From Pseudomonadota bacterium (lineage in GTDB: Bacteria > Pseudomonadota > Alphaproteobacteria > Rhizobiales > Hyphomicrobiaceae), in contig JAEXXM010000009.1 in assembly GCA_023405815.1 (NCBI GenBank), positions 1-22,422 of the forward strand: a DNA stretch of 22,422 nt, in the 5' to 3' direction. The translations under genes and the position numbers were made by a program. Position 1 is the stretch's first letter. Each line of letters opens with the position of its first letter. This document shows, one piece after another, positions 14,920 through 22,422 of the stretch. The notes beneath the pieces are model-generated. The model was not told the DNA's origin and did no database searches. It saw nothing but the letters and a program-made list of their open reading frames with translations.

Positions 14920-15110
14920 GCGCATCGCCAGCGGCTGGCGGAGCCGTTATGCGTGGCGGCGCGGCGCAGACGAGAATGATATGCCCCCGCAGCCGAATGA
15001 TAGGATCCGGCCACAGGCCCTCCCCCGCGGACTAAAGGTCTCCTGCGGAGAGTAGTCTCACCAAGCTCGAGCAGTTCTGGAGTCAATACTCCGTTGCGCC
15101 CGCATCGCCC

Positions 15111-15410
15111 TCAGTGATGGCCGTGACCATGTCCATGGCCGTGACCGTGTCCATGACCATGGTGCCCATGATGGCCGTGGTGCCAACGATGATGGCGGTG
15201 ATGTCGCCACCCGTGATGGCGGTGACCGATGTAAAGGTAGACATGGCCGTGGCGATGACGACGATGCCTGACCTGCTCGACCTGGCTGCTGGGTGATGCA
15301 CTCGCTATAGCACTCAGTGCAGAGACGCCGGTGGCCGGCGCCGCTTGCGCACCACCAGTAATCGACACGACTGCCGCGGCAGCGAATACCAGCGTTATCA
15401 ACCGCTTCAT
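15111..15410 (-). CDS. Exported His-rich protein with C-terminal His-Gly repeat
   Basis: A 99-residue protein: signal peptide MKRLITLVFAAAAVVSITGGAQA with a likely cut after AQA, a short Ser/Ala-rich spacer, then a basic His-rich section (RHRRHRHGH, HRHHGWRHHRHHRWHHG) ending in alternating His-Gly to the C-terminus. Such repeats bind Ni, Zn, Cu or Co, so a periplasmic metal buffer or scavenger is likely. The start is ATG 15410, with GGAGG eight bases upstream; an upstream in-frame ATG at 15437 is weaker. It is one of three similar genes on this strand. No catalytic domain is present. Confidence 0.75.
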   Translation of the reverse strand: MKRLITLVFAAAAVVSITGGAQAAPATGVSALSAIASASPSSQVEQVRHRRHRHGHVYLYIGHRHHGWRHHRHHRWHHGHHGHHGHGHGHGHGHGHGHH

Positions 15411-15715
15411 GGTGTGATCCTCCATCCATCCCCTCAATTGAAGAAACCCGCTGCCGCCTCAGGGGGTAGCGTCAGCATGCACGAGTCAGGCTCTTCACCG
15501 TCCGTGCAATGCGCAGCAATCACGGTCGCGGGCCTGCGGCTCGTCTCGACGCTCGATGCGTCGTGGCTAATACATGGGAACGGAGTCCACCGCGTCCCAG
15601 GACCGAGAGCCGAGGAGATTCGTAACAGTCTGTAAATGGCAGACCCGTTGGACGGTAGCACTCTAGTGGACCGGTTGCGGCCGGGTAGCCGTTCGGCGCC
15701 CACGAAACGTGAGCG
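15411..15715. other. Intergenic stretch between two His-rich genes
   Basis: These 305 bases hold the ribosome binding site of the minus-strand gene at 15410 and presumably its promoter. An 89-codon minus-strand frame is open here (15434-15703) but its composition, rich in Ser, Arg and Pro without any domain or ribosome binding site, gives no support. No EcfG, FixK or SigF-type element was found. Confidence 0.4.
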
Positions 15716-16042
15716 CTATTTCCGCGCCTGGCAGAGCAGATGAGGCTCGTGGTGACAGGCATGGTGATCGGGGACCACCCGGCTGTGCTCGTAACCCTTC
15801 TCATGAGCATCGTGGTGGCAGTGGTCAGCGCTTGAAACACAGCCCACGCCAACCCAATGGACGTGGTGGTGGCCGGCATTTTGCTGGCCGTTGTCGTGTC
15901 CCGCATGTTCGGCGATCTGCAGTTGTGCATGAGGCGACGGCGATGGGGCGATTGCCCCAATGGGCCCGACATCGTCGTGCGCAAGGGCAGAACTACCTAG
16001 GAACAAAAGAGCGATGACAGTGGAGGGGAAAACGTGGCGCAT
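15716..16042 (-). CDS. Exported His-rich protein with cysteines
   Basis: A 108-residue protein: signal peptide MRHVFPSTVIALLFLGSSALA with a likely cut after ALA, so the mature chain starts at His-Asp-Asp. The mature part is rich in His (HAGHDNGQQNAGHHHVHWVG, DHCHHDAHEKG, DHHACHHEPH) and has four Cys (GCVSS, DHCHH, HACHH, LLCQ), unlike the two His-Gly repeat neighbours. Clustered His and Cys suggest binding of Cu, Zn or Ni in the periplasm. I recognise no named family. ATG 16042 has AAGGAG eight bases upstream. A match to the EcfG general-stress promoter lies about 150 bases upstream at 16192-16217. Confidence 0.75.
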   Translation of the reverse strand: MRHVFPSTVIALLFLGSSALAHDDVGPIGAIAPSPSPHAQLQIAEHAGHDNGQQNAGHHHVHWVGVGCVSSADHCHHDAHEKGYEHSRVVPDHHACHHEPHLLCQARK

Positions 16043-16191
16043 AACAAGATCTCCTTACCTTCAGCACGCTTGGGTTGAAGCCTGGTTCGGTACCCCACAA
16101 GCCCTGCCGACTGGCCGATCCTCTGCGCCCAACGGTCTTGCTGGCTGCGAGTAACTCCACTGCGGATTAGCGCTGTATCGCCCCGCTCATG

Positions 16192-16217
16192 AACGACAAC
16201 TGAATGCTTGAAGTTCC
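16192..16217 (-). promoter_or_regulatory. EcfG-type general stress promoter
   Basis: On the minus strand GGAAC (16217-16213) is followed after 17 bases by CGTT (16195-16192). This equals the alphaproteobacterial EcfG consensus GGAAC-N16/17-CGTT. It points at the His/Cys-rich protein gene starting at 16042, leaving a leader of about 145 bases in which no other reading frame of note was found. Confidence 0.6.
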
Positions 16218-16533
16218 TTCGAGCGCATAGACACGGCAGTTCTATGACCGGCCGCAAAAGTGTTCAGGGAGTTAAGTCCAGGGTAGCGGGCGTGCTTGAG
16301 GGGCATCGCACAAGGATCACCGCACCGCATGCATTGCTAGGCCAGTTGGCTACGCCGTGGCCTCCCGATGCGTCGACCGCTGGTAGCCAGCAGCCCTCAA
16401 AAAGTGGATGATTCCCAATCACTGCCGCCCATCAGGTCATCAAGACAATGCGCTGCGGCCAAGCTCACCTCGGTGGACAAGGCGGACGCAAGGCGTCAGG
16501 CATCATCCTAACGCAGGCCGGTTTAAGGGCGCC

Positions 16534-16571
16534 AAAAACACGGCCGCGTAGTTCTGCGGAACCGCGCGGCC
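16534..16571 (-). terminator. Rho-independent terminator of the His-Gly repeat gene
   Basis: On the minus strand, arms GGCCGCG and CGCGGCC (16542-16548 and 16565-16571), an inner GTTC/GAAC pairing and a TGCG loop form a hairpin, followed by GTGTTTTTGG with five T's (16538-16534). It lies about 100 bases downstream of the stop at 16673. Confidence 0.6.
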
Positions 16572-16672
16572 ATGCAGTGCCGAAAACTTAGAAGAGCGTC
16601 CCCTCAAGCGCCGGAGCTGATCTCGGCGCCACTAAGCAGGCAGCTTCCAGAAGGCAGTCCACCGGGCAGGGT

Positions 16673-16954
16673 TCAGTGGTCATGCCCGTGCCCGTGGCCA
16701 TGTCCGTGACCGTGGCCGTGTCCGTGACCGTGGCCATGTCCGTGACCGTGACTATCTGCGAGGTCGATGACGTGGCCATGTCCGTGACCGTGGCCATGTC
16801 CGTGACCGTGGCCGTGGCCGTGGCCATGACCGAGGCCGAGGCTATGTACAAGGTCGCTGACGACGTGGCCAGCTTCGTCTCCGGCTTGCGCGGCCCCAGC
16901 CATGCCCGTCAGCGCAAGCATGACGGCGACGGAACCAGCGAGGATGGTTTTCAT
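16673..16954 (-). CDS. Exported His-Gly repeat protein
   Basis: A 93-residue protein: signal peptide MKTILAGSVAVMLALTGMAGAAQA, likely cut after AQA, then GDEAGHVVSDLVHSLGLGH and two blocks of strict His-Gly alternation separated by VIDLADS, ending HDH. It has no Cys. The repeats make it a strong candidate for periplasmic binding of Ni, Zn, Co or Cu. ATG 16954 has AGGAG eight bases upstream. At DNA level the repeats are built of near-identical units of about 18 bases, so the length may vary between strains. A near-consensus EcfG promoter and a palindrome lie 50-86 bases upstream, and a terminator follows, so it is probably a single-gene transcript. Confidence 0.8.
   Translation of the reverse strand: MKTILAGSVAVMLALTGMAGAAQAGDEAGHVVSDLVHSLGLGHGHGHGHGHGHGHGHGHGHVIDLADSHGHGHGHGHGHGHGHGHGHGHGHDH
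16676..16831. repeat. Tandem repeats encoding His-Gly
   Basis: Units close to CATGTCCGTGACCGTGGC recur several times in this stretch, with short variants and one interruption. They encode the His-Gly blocks on the minus strand. A shorter related stretch lies at 15113-15190 in the neighbouring His-rich gene. Confidence 0.75.
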
Positions 16955-17004
16955 TCTCTATTCTCCTATGCATCACAATGGGGAGATTTCACAGGGCGAT
17001 GCTA

Positions 17005-17040
17005 TACGCTCTCGGGACAGGCGCTGTTCCCTAGGGAACA
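17005..17040 (-). promoter_or_regulatory. Near-consensus EcfG promoter overlapping a 16-bp palindrome
   Basis: On the minus strand GGAAC (17030-17026) is separated by 17 bases from CGTA (17008-17005), one base off the EcfG consensus GGAAC-N16/17-CGTT. The start of transcription would be near 16998, about 44 bases before ATG 16954. A perfect palindrome TGTTCCCTAGGGAACA at 17025-17040 includes the -35 element and could also be an operator. Confidence 0.5.
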
Positions 17041-17188
17041 AGATCGGTGCCGGTGCCAAATTTCCAACCCGAGTGCATGAGGCATACTACCGGTCGACGT
17101 GCCCTTAACGGGGACTCGATGGCGTCGTCAGTGTGCCGCAGCGTGCGGCTCGTGATGCCCGCCAAGTCGCGCGGTAATTGCAGACCCA

Positions 17189-17863
17189 TCACACGCACAC
17201 GCTCGATGCCGGCTTAGCCTCGCTGAAAACCATGTAGACGATATACAGCGACATCAGAGCTCCGCCGAAGCAGAAGACCGATATGTAAGCGAATTGGAAG
17301 AACAGATACGTTATGGCCACGACCATCGAAATGAGCAGCCCAAACACTTGCGCGCGTCGATTCGACGACGTCAGCAGCGGAGCGATCACCACGAAGAGGT
17401 AGATCGCGTAGGTGAGGTCACGTTGCATGATGAAATCAAAGAGCACGGTGCCCTGATAGCTGATCGCGTAGGGGAGGAATTTCGTGACCAGCCACCCCTC
17501 ATGCGCGAAATACGGGAGGTACTGCATGGCGCCGAGCATGCCACCAAGGATGGCAAACATCAGGTAGACGTAGCGCCGTCGGCACGGCTCCAGGAAGTAG
17601 GTCGAGAAGGGGACCCAGACGGGCCACGCCAGCCACGAAAAGAACATGTATGCCATTGAGTACCGCTCGACCATGCTGTTGCTCGATAGGGCGTTGCCGG
17701 TCCAGACAAGGCCCTCAAAGAGCTGTTGTAGGCCGAAGAACAATGGCAAAGCGGCGATGGGAAGATACTGGCGGTTCGTCCGATAGGCTTGATTGACGGT
17801 GATCACTCCGGCCGGGAGCAGAACCGTGGCTGCGGTGAAACTTGCTTCTGCCGAAAAGCACAT
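17189..17863 (-). CDS. DUF6629 family membrane protein
   Basis: A 224-residue protein with about seven hydrophobic helices, starting MCFSAEASF, the characteristic opening of this family of uncharacterised inner-membrane proteins, followed by LPLFFGLQQLFEGLVW, and FFSWLAWPVWVPFS. The conserved Cys2 after the initiator Met is not in a lipobox. ATG 17863 is chosen because AGGGG lies seven bases upstream; a GTG 15 bases earlier would use part of that site as codons. The gene begins 42 bases after the end of the ABC exporter operon on the same strand and may be its last member. Function unknown. Confidence 0.75.
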   Translation of the reverse strand: MCFSAEASFTAATVLLPAGVITVNQAYRTNRQYLPIAALPLFFGLQQLFEGLVWTGNALSSNSMVERYSMAYMFFSWLAWPVWVPFSTYFLEPCRRRYVYLMFAILGGMLGAMQYLPYFAHEGWLVTKFLPYAISYQGTVLFDFIMQRDLTYAIYLFVVIAPLLTSSNRRAQVFGLLISMVVAITYLFFQFAYISVFCFGGALMSLYIVYMVFSEAKPASSVCV

Positions 17864-17905
17864 CGTAGTTCCCCTCACCCTACCCGTTGCAGGGTCACCG
17901 CTGGC

Positions 17906-19015
17906 CTATCCTGTCTTGTGTCGAAAGAGCCAAGTTGCCGCCGAGAGTGCGACGACAGCAATGAGCGCCAGCGGCCAAAGGTGAGCCGCGATCACATCGA
18001 CGGGCAGATCCTTTAGGAATGCTCCCTTGGCGATAACAACGAAATGCCGCACGGGATTGCCTAGCGTGAGTGTCTGTAGCCAGTCCGGCATATTGGAGAC
18101 GGGGGTCGCATAACCAGATAGGAGTATGGCAGGCGCCAGAAACATGAAGGTCCCAATGATGGCCTGCTGTTGGGTGGAAGAGAGCGACGATATGAACAAG
18201 CCGATCCCTATTATGGCAAGGAGGTAGACGATCATCGCGCCATAGAGAAGTAGCATCGATCCCTCCATCGGGACCCCAAGAACGAACATTGCCGTCAGCA
18301 TTATGATCGAGGTTTCTGCGACGGCTATCAACAGCGCAGATACCGCCTTGCCGGCGAGAATTTCCAATGATGTGAGGGGAGAAACGAGAAGTTGCTCGAA
18401 TGATCCGAGCTCCCGCTCTCGCGCGATGGATAACGCAGACACCATCATGCCAACACTCGTCGTAAGGACTGCAAACAAGCCTGGCACCGTCGACCAGAGC
18501 GTGTCCGAATTCGGGTTAAACCATGTCCGGGCCACAACCACGCTCGGCACACCCCGCTGGCCCGTGAGCTTAGCCACCTCCGCATTCAGACGCTCGATGA
18601 TTTCCGCCGTATAGCCCTCAATGATCTGGGCGGCATTCGAGCGCCGACCATCGAGCAGGAGTTGGACCTTCGCTGGCTCTCCCGCGGCAAGCTTGCGCGA
18701 GAAGTCTTGTGCAATATGCAAAACAGCAGGTGTAGCGCGTGCGTCGATCACCCGTGAGATATCTGAGATGCCCTCGAGCTGCATGATTTGCGAGAACTGC
18801 GGCGACCCCTCGAAGCGCGAGATCAACTCCCGCGATTGTACGCTGCGGCTCTCGTCGAGCACGGCGAGCGGCACATTCTTCACCTCCTGTGTCGCCGCAA
18901 ATGAGAAAATCAGCACTTGGATCATCGGGGCGATCAGAAGAATGAACCGGTTGCCGCGGTCACGCCAATTGGCGAGAAGCTCCTTAACGATCAGGGACCA
19001 CAGGCGAGGACGCAT
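17906..19015 (-). CDS. ABC-2 type permease (YbhR/YbhS-like)
   Basis: A 369-residue permease subunit: a first helix at about residues 24-42 (FILLIAPMIQVLIFSF), a large periplasmic domain to about 170, then five helices from about 175 to the end, including LSIARERELGSFEQLLVSPLTSLEILAGK, the typical ABC-2 coupling region. It would pair with the next permease and the double ATPase to form an inner-membrane exporter. In E. coli the YbhFSR relatives export cationic compounds and drugs; the substrate here is unknown. It starts three bases after the stop of the permease at 19019-20161, so it is the last core gene of the operon. Confidence 0.88.
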   Translation of the reverse strand: MRPRLWSLIVKELLANWRDRGNRFILLIAPMIQVLIFSFAATQEVKNVPLAVLDESRSVQSRELISRFEGSPQFSQIMQLEGISDISRVIDARATPAVLHIAQDFSRKLAAGEPAKVQLLLDGRRSNAAQIIEGYTAEIIERLNAEVAKLTGQRGVPSVVVARTWFNPNSDTLWSTVPGLFAVLTTSVGMMVSALSIARERELGSFEQLLVSPLTSLEILAGKAVSALLIAVAETSIIMLTAMFVLGVPMEGSMLLLYGAMIVYLLAIIGIGLFISSLSSTQQQAIIGTFMFLAPAILLSGYATPVSNMPDWLQTLTLGNPVRHFVVIAKGAFLKDLPVDVIAAHLWPLALIAVVALSAATWLFRHKTG

Positions 19016-19018
19016 GGT

Positions 19019-20161
19019 TCAATCAAGCCGGGTTTTGGTCGTTACAGCGGTCAGGGCGATATAAGCGACGGCGATAGTCGCCATACCCGCAAGGTTCGGC
19101 CAGATGACGCTCCATACGTCGCCGGCAAGGAAGAGCGTCTGAAGGCCAGCCACGAAGTAGCGAGCGGGCACAGCATACGAGATCATCTGCAGCGGCAACG
19201 GCATCCCGTCGATCTCGAACACGAAACCCGAAAAAAAGAAACTCGGCAGGAAGGCCGAGATCATCGTGCCTTGCGCAGCAACGAGCTGATTGCGAGCGAG
19301 GGTAGAGATCAACAGGCCCTGGGCCAAAGCCGTGGTGAGAAACACAGCCGACATGAGTGCGAGCACGGCAAATGATCCGCGGAACGGCACGCCAAACACA
19401 AACAGCGCGGTCGCCGTCGCCAATGACATGGTGATCATGCCCAATGCGAAATACGGCATAAGCTTGCCGGCCAGGAGATCGATAATGCCGATGGGGGTCG
19501 CCAGGAGTGCCTCCATTGTGCCGCGCTCCCATTCGCGCGCGATGACGAGGGCTGTCAGCAGCGCACCGATCAGCATCAGAATAATCGCGATTGAACCAGG
19601 CACGAGGTAATGATGGCTCGAGACCTCGGGATTGAACCAGACGCGCGGTTCGACGGAAATAGGCAAAGCCAAGGCCTCGCCGCGCGCAACTGCTTCTTGC
19701 GTAAGCCAGTTCGCCCAAGCACCCTGAACGTAATTGCGCACGAGGGTCGCCTTGTTGGGGTCGCTGCCGTCGACGATGACCTGAATCGGTGCGCGATCGC
19801 CGCGCGCACCTTGCGCGGTGAAATCAGCTGCGAGGAGCACGATACCATCGATGCCCCCGGCCACGAGAGCATTCTCGAAGTTCCGACGGTCGCGAGCCGT
19901 GACAGCCGCGAAGAGCGGCGAGTTGGTGAGCGAGGCTGCGAAGCTGTTGGTCTGCGGCGTGGGGTTTTCGATCACCAGGCCGATCTCGATGCGCCGCGCA
20001 TCGAAAGACACGCCATAACCGAAAAGGAAGAGTAGCGTCAGCGGAAGGACGATGGCGATGATGATCGTGCTGGGATCGCGCACGATCTGATGCATCTCCT
20101 TGCGCATCAATGCCACGATGCGACGGAAATGGTCCGTTGCCTCGAATGCCGACGCGGTCAT
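19019..20161 (-). CDS. ABC-2 type permease (YbhS/YbhR-like)
   Basis: A 380-residue permease with the same layout as its neighbour: a helix at about 30-50 (IIIAIVLPLTLLFLFGYG), a periplasmic domain to about 175, then five helices, with LVIAREWERGTMEALLATPIGIIDLLAGK as the ABC-2 family coupling segment. Sequence differs clearly from the second permease, so the two probably form a heterodimer. Its ATG overlaps the ATPase stop by four bases (ATGA), so translation is coupled. Confidence 0.88.
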   Translation of the reverse strand: MTASAFEATDHFRRIVALMRKEMHQIVRDPSTIIIAIVLPLTLLFLFGYGVSFDARRIEIGLVIENPTPQTNSFAASLTNSPLFAAVTARDRRNFENALVAGGIDGIVLLAADFTAQGARGDRAPIQVIVDGSDPNKATLVRNYVQGAWANWLTQEAVARGEALALPISVEPRVWFNPEVSSHHYLVPGSIAIILMLIGALLTALVIAREWERGTMEALLATPIGIIDLLAGKLMPYFALGMITMSLATATALFVFGVPFRGSFAVLALMSAVFLTTALAQGLLISTLARNQLVAAQGTMISAFLPSFFFSGFVFEIDGMPLPLQMISYAVPARYFVAGLQTLFLAGDVWSVIWPNLAGMATIAVAYIALTAVTTKTRLD

Positions 20162-21888
20162 GCGGCCAATTTCCCAGCATCCGCTGCAACGAGTGCGACG
20201 AACGCGTCCTCAAGTGTGGGGTCGGGGAGCGCCGTTGTCCTTGCGTGGGCCTTAAGCTCATCGGGCGAGCCGCTGGCGATGACACGGCCACGGTAGACGA
20301 GCGCGATGCGATCGCAGTACTCCGCTTCATCGAGAAAATGCGTAGTCACCATTACGGTGACGCCGCCCTGCACGAGGGCATTGATGTGGGCCCAGAATTC
20401 GCGACGCGTGAGTGGGTCGACGCCTGAGGTCGGCTCATCGAGAAACAGAACCGGCGGCTCGTGCATGACCGCGCAGGACAGCGCTAGCCGCTGCTTATAG
20501 CCCATTGGGAGCGTTCCAGCGCTTGTTTCCATATACCGTCGCAAACCGAACGCTTCCGTCACGCGCTCGACGGCGCGCCGGCGGCGGCTGCCGGCGAGCC
20601 CGTATACGCCGGCAAAGAAGTCGAGGTTCTGGGCGACGCTAAGGTCACCATAGAGCGAAAACTTCTGCGCCATGTAGCCGAGCCGGCTGCGCGCGTCGGA
20701 AGTCTGCTTGACCACATCAATACCGGCGACGAGGGCCCTGCCGGAAGTCGGTCGCAAAAGCCCGCACAGCATCTTGAATGTTGTCGACTTACCAGCGCCA
20801 TTCGGACCGAGCAGCCCGAAGATCTCACCCCGGGCAATCGAGAATGAGATCTGGTCGGCCGCTGTAAACGAGCCGTAGCGACGGGTGAGCTCGTCCGCTT
20901 CGACCATGGCACTCGTCTCCGGCGTAGCTCGGCTGGCGGTTGCAGCCAAACGCGATACGGTGGGACTTGCACTGCTCAGCAGACTGACGAAGGCATCCTC
21001 AAACCGAGGAAGGGTAGGAGCAACTTCCACCGGTGCGATGCCCCTGAAATCTTCGGCGACGGGCGGCTTCGCGCTATCCGCCAGCACCATGCGCACGGTG
21101 GCCCCCTGGATGATTCCGTCAATGACGCCAGGCATCTGGGCGGCAGCGGCAAGCACGGCCCGGCGCTGCGCACCAGCGTTGCGCACCTGGAAGCTGCGTC
21201 CCGACATGCGGTTTGTGAGCTCCGCCGGTGGACCTTCATAAATGTGCTTGCCCTCGCTCATGAGAAGGACGCGCTCACATCGCTCCGCCTCGTCGAGATA
21301 AGCCGTACTCCAGACGACGCCGATGCCTTGAGCGGTCAGCGACTGGACCATGCGCCAGAGCTCGCGGCGCGAGACCGGATCGACGCCAGCACTCGGTTCG
21401 TCAAGCAGGAGCAGCCGCGGCGTGCGAACGAGCGCGCAAGCCAGCCCGAGTTTCTGCTTCATGCCCCCCGACAGTGCGCCAGCGAGGCGCTCGGTGAACG
21501 GAGCAAGATTTGTGAAAGCGAGAAGACGCTCGAAGGCAGCGCGACGCTCATCGCCAACCACGGCACGCAGATCGGCATAGAGCGTCAAGTTCTCAAGAAC
21601 CGTCAGATCCTCATAGAGCCCGAACCTTTGCGGCATGTAGGCCACGAAGTCGCGCACTTCCGATGCCTGAAACACCGGATCCCGTCCGCACACCTCGATG
21701 GTGCCGGTATCCGGCTCGAGCAAACCCAGAATCAGGCGCAGCAATGTCGTCTTGCCAGAGCCGTCCGGCCCGATGAGCCCGGTGATCCCGCCGCCCATGA
21801 TGGTGGTTGTTGTTTCGTCAATCGCCGGCTGCTGAGTGGCGCCGAACCGTTTCGAGACGCGGTCGAGCCGGACGAGTGCTTTGCTCAT
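20158..21888 (-). CDS. ABC transporter, double ATPase (YbhF-like)
   Basis: A 576-residue fusion of two nucleotide-binding domains. Domain 1: Walker A GPDGSGKT (40-47), signature LSGGMKQ (139-145), Walker B LLLLDEP (about 158-164), but the H-loop reads STAYLDEAE, without His. Domain 2: Walker A GPNGAGKS (361-368), a changed signature LPMGYKQ (460-466), Walker B VLFLDEP (480-486), and a normal H-loop TTHFLDEAE. Between them lies a linker of about 100 residues. This two-in-one layout is that of YbhF. It powers the exporter formed by the two permeases encoded next. It starts three bases after the membrane-fusion protein gene's stop and overlaps the next permease gene. Confidence 0.9.
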   Translation of the reverse strand: MSKALVRLDRVSKRFGATQQPAIDETTTTIMGGGITGLIGPDGSGKTTLLRLILGLLEPDTGTIEVCGRDPVFQASEVRDFVAYMPQRFGLYEDLTVLENLTLYADLRAVVGDERRAAFERLLAFTNLAPFTERLAGALSGGMKQKLGLACALVRTPRLLLLDEPSAGVDPVSRRELWRMVQSLTAQGIGVVWSTAYLDEAERCERVLLMSEGKHIYEGPPAELTNRMSGRSFQVRNAGAQRRAVLAAAAQMPGVIDGIIQGATVRMVLADSAKPPVAEDFRGIAPVEVAPTLPRFEDAFVSLLSSASPTVSRLAATASRATPETSAMVEADELTRRYGSFTAADQISFSIARGEIFGLLGPNGAGKSTTFKMLCGLLRPTSGRALVAGIDVVKQTSDARSRLGYMAQKFSLYGDLSVAQNLDFFAGVYGLAGSRRRRAVERVTEAFGLRRYMETSAGTLPMGYKQRLALSCAVMHEPPVLFLDEPTSGVDPLTRREFWAHINALVQGGVTVMVTTHFLDEAEYCDRIALVYRGRVIASGSPDELKAHARTTALPDPTLEDAFVALVAADAGKLAA

Positions 21889-21891
21889 GGC

Positions 21892-22422
21892 TCAGGCTCC
21901 GTCGTTGGTCTTGATCACAACAGTGACTGGCATGCCTTGCAGCAGGCCGGCCGTATCTCCGTCAACCACGACGCGCAGCCGATAGACGAGGCTCGTGCGC
22001 AGCTCCTTGGTCTCGACAGACTTGGGTGTAAACTCAGCAACCGGTGAGATGAACCCGATTTGCCCACGATAGGTGTTGCCTGAATCGGTGCGGACCTCGA
22101 CCGGCATCCCAGGTCGGATACGCCCGAGGTCGGGTTCCGCCACATAGGTCCGTACCCACACGGGCGAGACGATGGTCACGGCATAGACCGTCTCACCAGC
22201 ACCGACGATGGCACCCGGCTCGCGGACGCGAGTCAACACAACACCCTCGCTCGGAGCGATCAGATCGGCATCGGCCAGCTTACGTTCTGTTTGCGCAAGA
22301 ACCGCATTTTCAGCTTCGAGCTGAGCCCTGGCGGCATCTATGTCCTCGCGACGCGGTCCGCTCAAGGCGAGCTTCAACGTCTCCTGCGCGGACTTCAGTG
22401 CCGCCTGGGCCTCCTCGGAGGC
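21892..22422 (-). CDS. HlyD/YbhG-like membrane-fusion protein, C-terminal part
   Basis: The minus-strand frame is open from the window edge, giving 176 residues; the N-terminus and membrane anchor lie outside. An Ala/Glu-rich coiled-coil stretch (SEEAQAALKSAQETL, AARAQLEAENAVLAQTERKL) is followed by the lipoyl/barrel domain: ADLIAPSEGVVLTRVREPGAIV, then VWVRTYVAEPDLGRIRPGMPVEV and a C-terminal beta domain ending GMPVTVVIKTNDGA. This periplasmic adaptor would link the ABC exporter to an outer-membrane channel. It is the most upstream visible gene of the exporter operon, so the operon promoter is outside the window. Confidence 0.88.
   Translation of the reverse strand, partial: ASEEAQAALKSAQETLKLALSGPRREDIDAARAQLEAENAVLAQTERKLADADLIAPSEGVVLTRVREPGAIVGAGETVYAVTIVSPVWVRTYVAEPDLGRIRPGMPVEVRTDSGNTYRGQIGFISPVAEFTPKSVETKELRTSLVYRLRVVVDGDTAGLLQGMPVTVVIKTNDGA

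Larger units (their letters stand above)
16043..16672. other. Long intergenic region in the His-rich cluster
   Basis: These 630 bases hold no recognised gene on either strand; the open frames present are short and lack ribosome binding sites. Two elements are visible: an EcfG-type promoter for the minus-strand gene at 16042, and a minus-strand terminator at 16534-16571 that would end the transcript of the gene at 16673-16954. Confidence 0.5.

Noticed and set aside
15434..15703. Minus-strand 89-codon frame between two His-rich genes
   Set aside because: No ribosome binding site or recognisable domain; composition looks random.
16676..17080. Plus-strand open frame with Met-Ser-Val-Thr-Val repeats
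   Set aside because: It is the complement of the His-Gly repeats; the minus strand has a signal peptide, ribosome binding site and terminator.

Overview
The window looks like a piece of an alphaproteobacterial chromosome, most likely of the Hyphomicrobiales (Bradyrhizobium/Rhodopseudomonas-like). The reasons are high GC, a phasin, a FixK/FNR-type box, two matches to the EcfG general-stress promoter, and an ECF sigma factor paired with a DUF1109 (NrsF) anti-sigma factor as in Caulobacter. This placement is inference from gene content. No rRNA, tRNA, CRISPR array or insertion sequence was recognised.

Layout. 1-1539 (minus): a phospholipase D/cardiolipin-synthase-like gene followed by the start of an MFS transporter. 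1635-2111 (plus): a perfect 22-bp palindrome of FixK/FNR type, placed as a class II activator site, in front of a small SPW-repeat membrane protein. 2279-3653 (plus): a phasin and a FabG/PhaB-like reductase (polyhydroxyalkanoate theme). 3783-5502: a small exported protein on the minus strand, divergent from a sigF-nrsF pair. Both divergent promoters match GTAACC-N16-CGAA exactly.

5611-11761 (plus): a tightly packed run with start/stop overlaps. It holds a beta-CASP-type MBL RNase gene broken by an internal deletion, a thymidine/AMP phosphorylase broken by a one-base frameshift, a PRPP synthetase, a divergent phosphoketolase-family TPP enzyme and a lycopene-cyclase-domain membrane protein. An AarF/UbiB-family kinase follows at 11854-13452. 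Read together, the first four suggest a route from RNA or nucleotides to phosphoribose and then to C2/C3 units, but its entry enzymes are damaged here.

13651-14919 (plus): a solitary gene with a helix-hairpin-helix-like N-terminal half and a PD-(D/E)XK-nuclease-like C-terminal half, with no methylase partner. This is the best candidate for an undescribed defence or DNA-processing protein. 15111-16954 (minus): three small exported His-rich proteins, two with long His-Gly repeats; two have upstream EcfG-type promoter matches. 17189-17863 (minus): a DUF6629 membrane protein. 17906-22422 (minus): a YbhGFSR-type ABC exporter operon (membrane-fusion protein, double ATPase, two ABC-2 permeases), cut by the window end.

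The common theme appears to be adaptation to low oxygen, metals, envelope stress and starvation: FixK-like, SigF/NrsF and EcfG-like control, carbon-storage granules, metal-binding peptides, membrane lipid and quinone functions, and an exporter.
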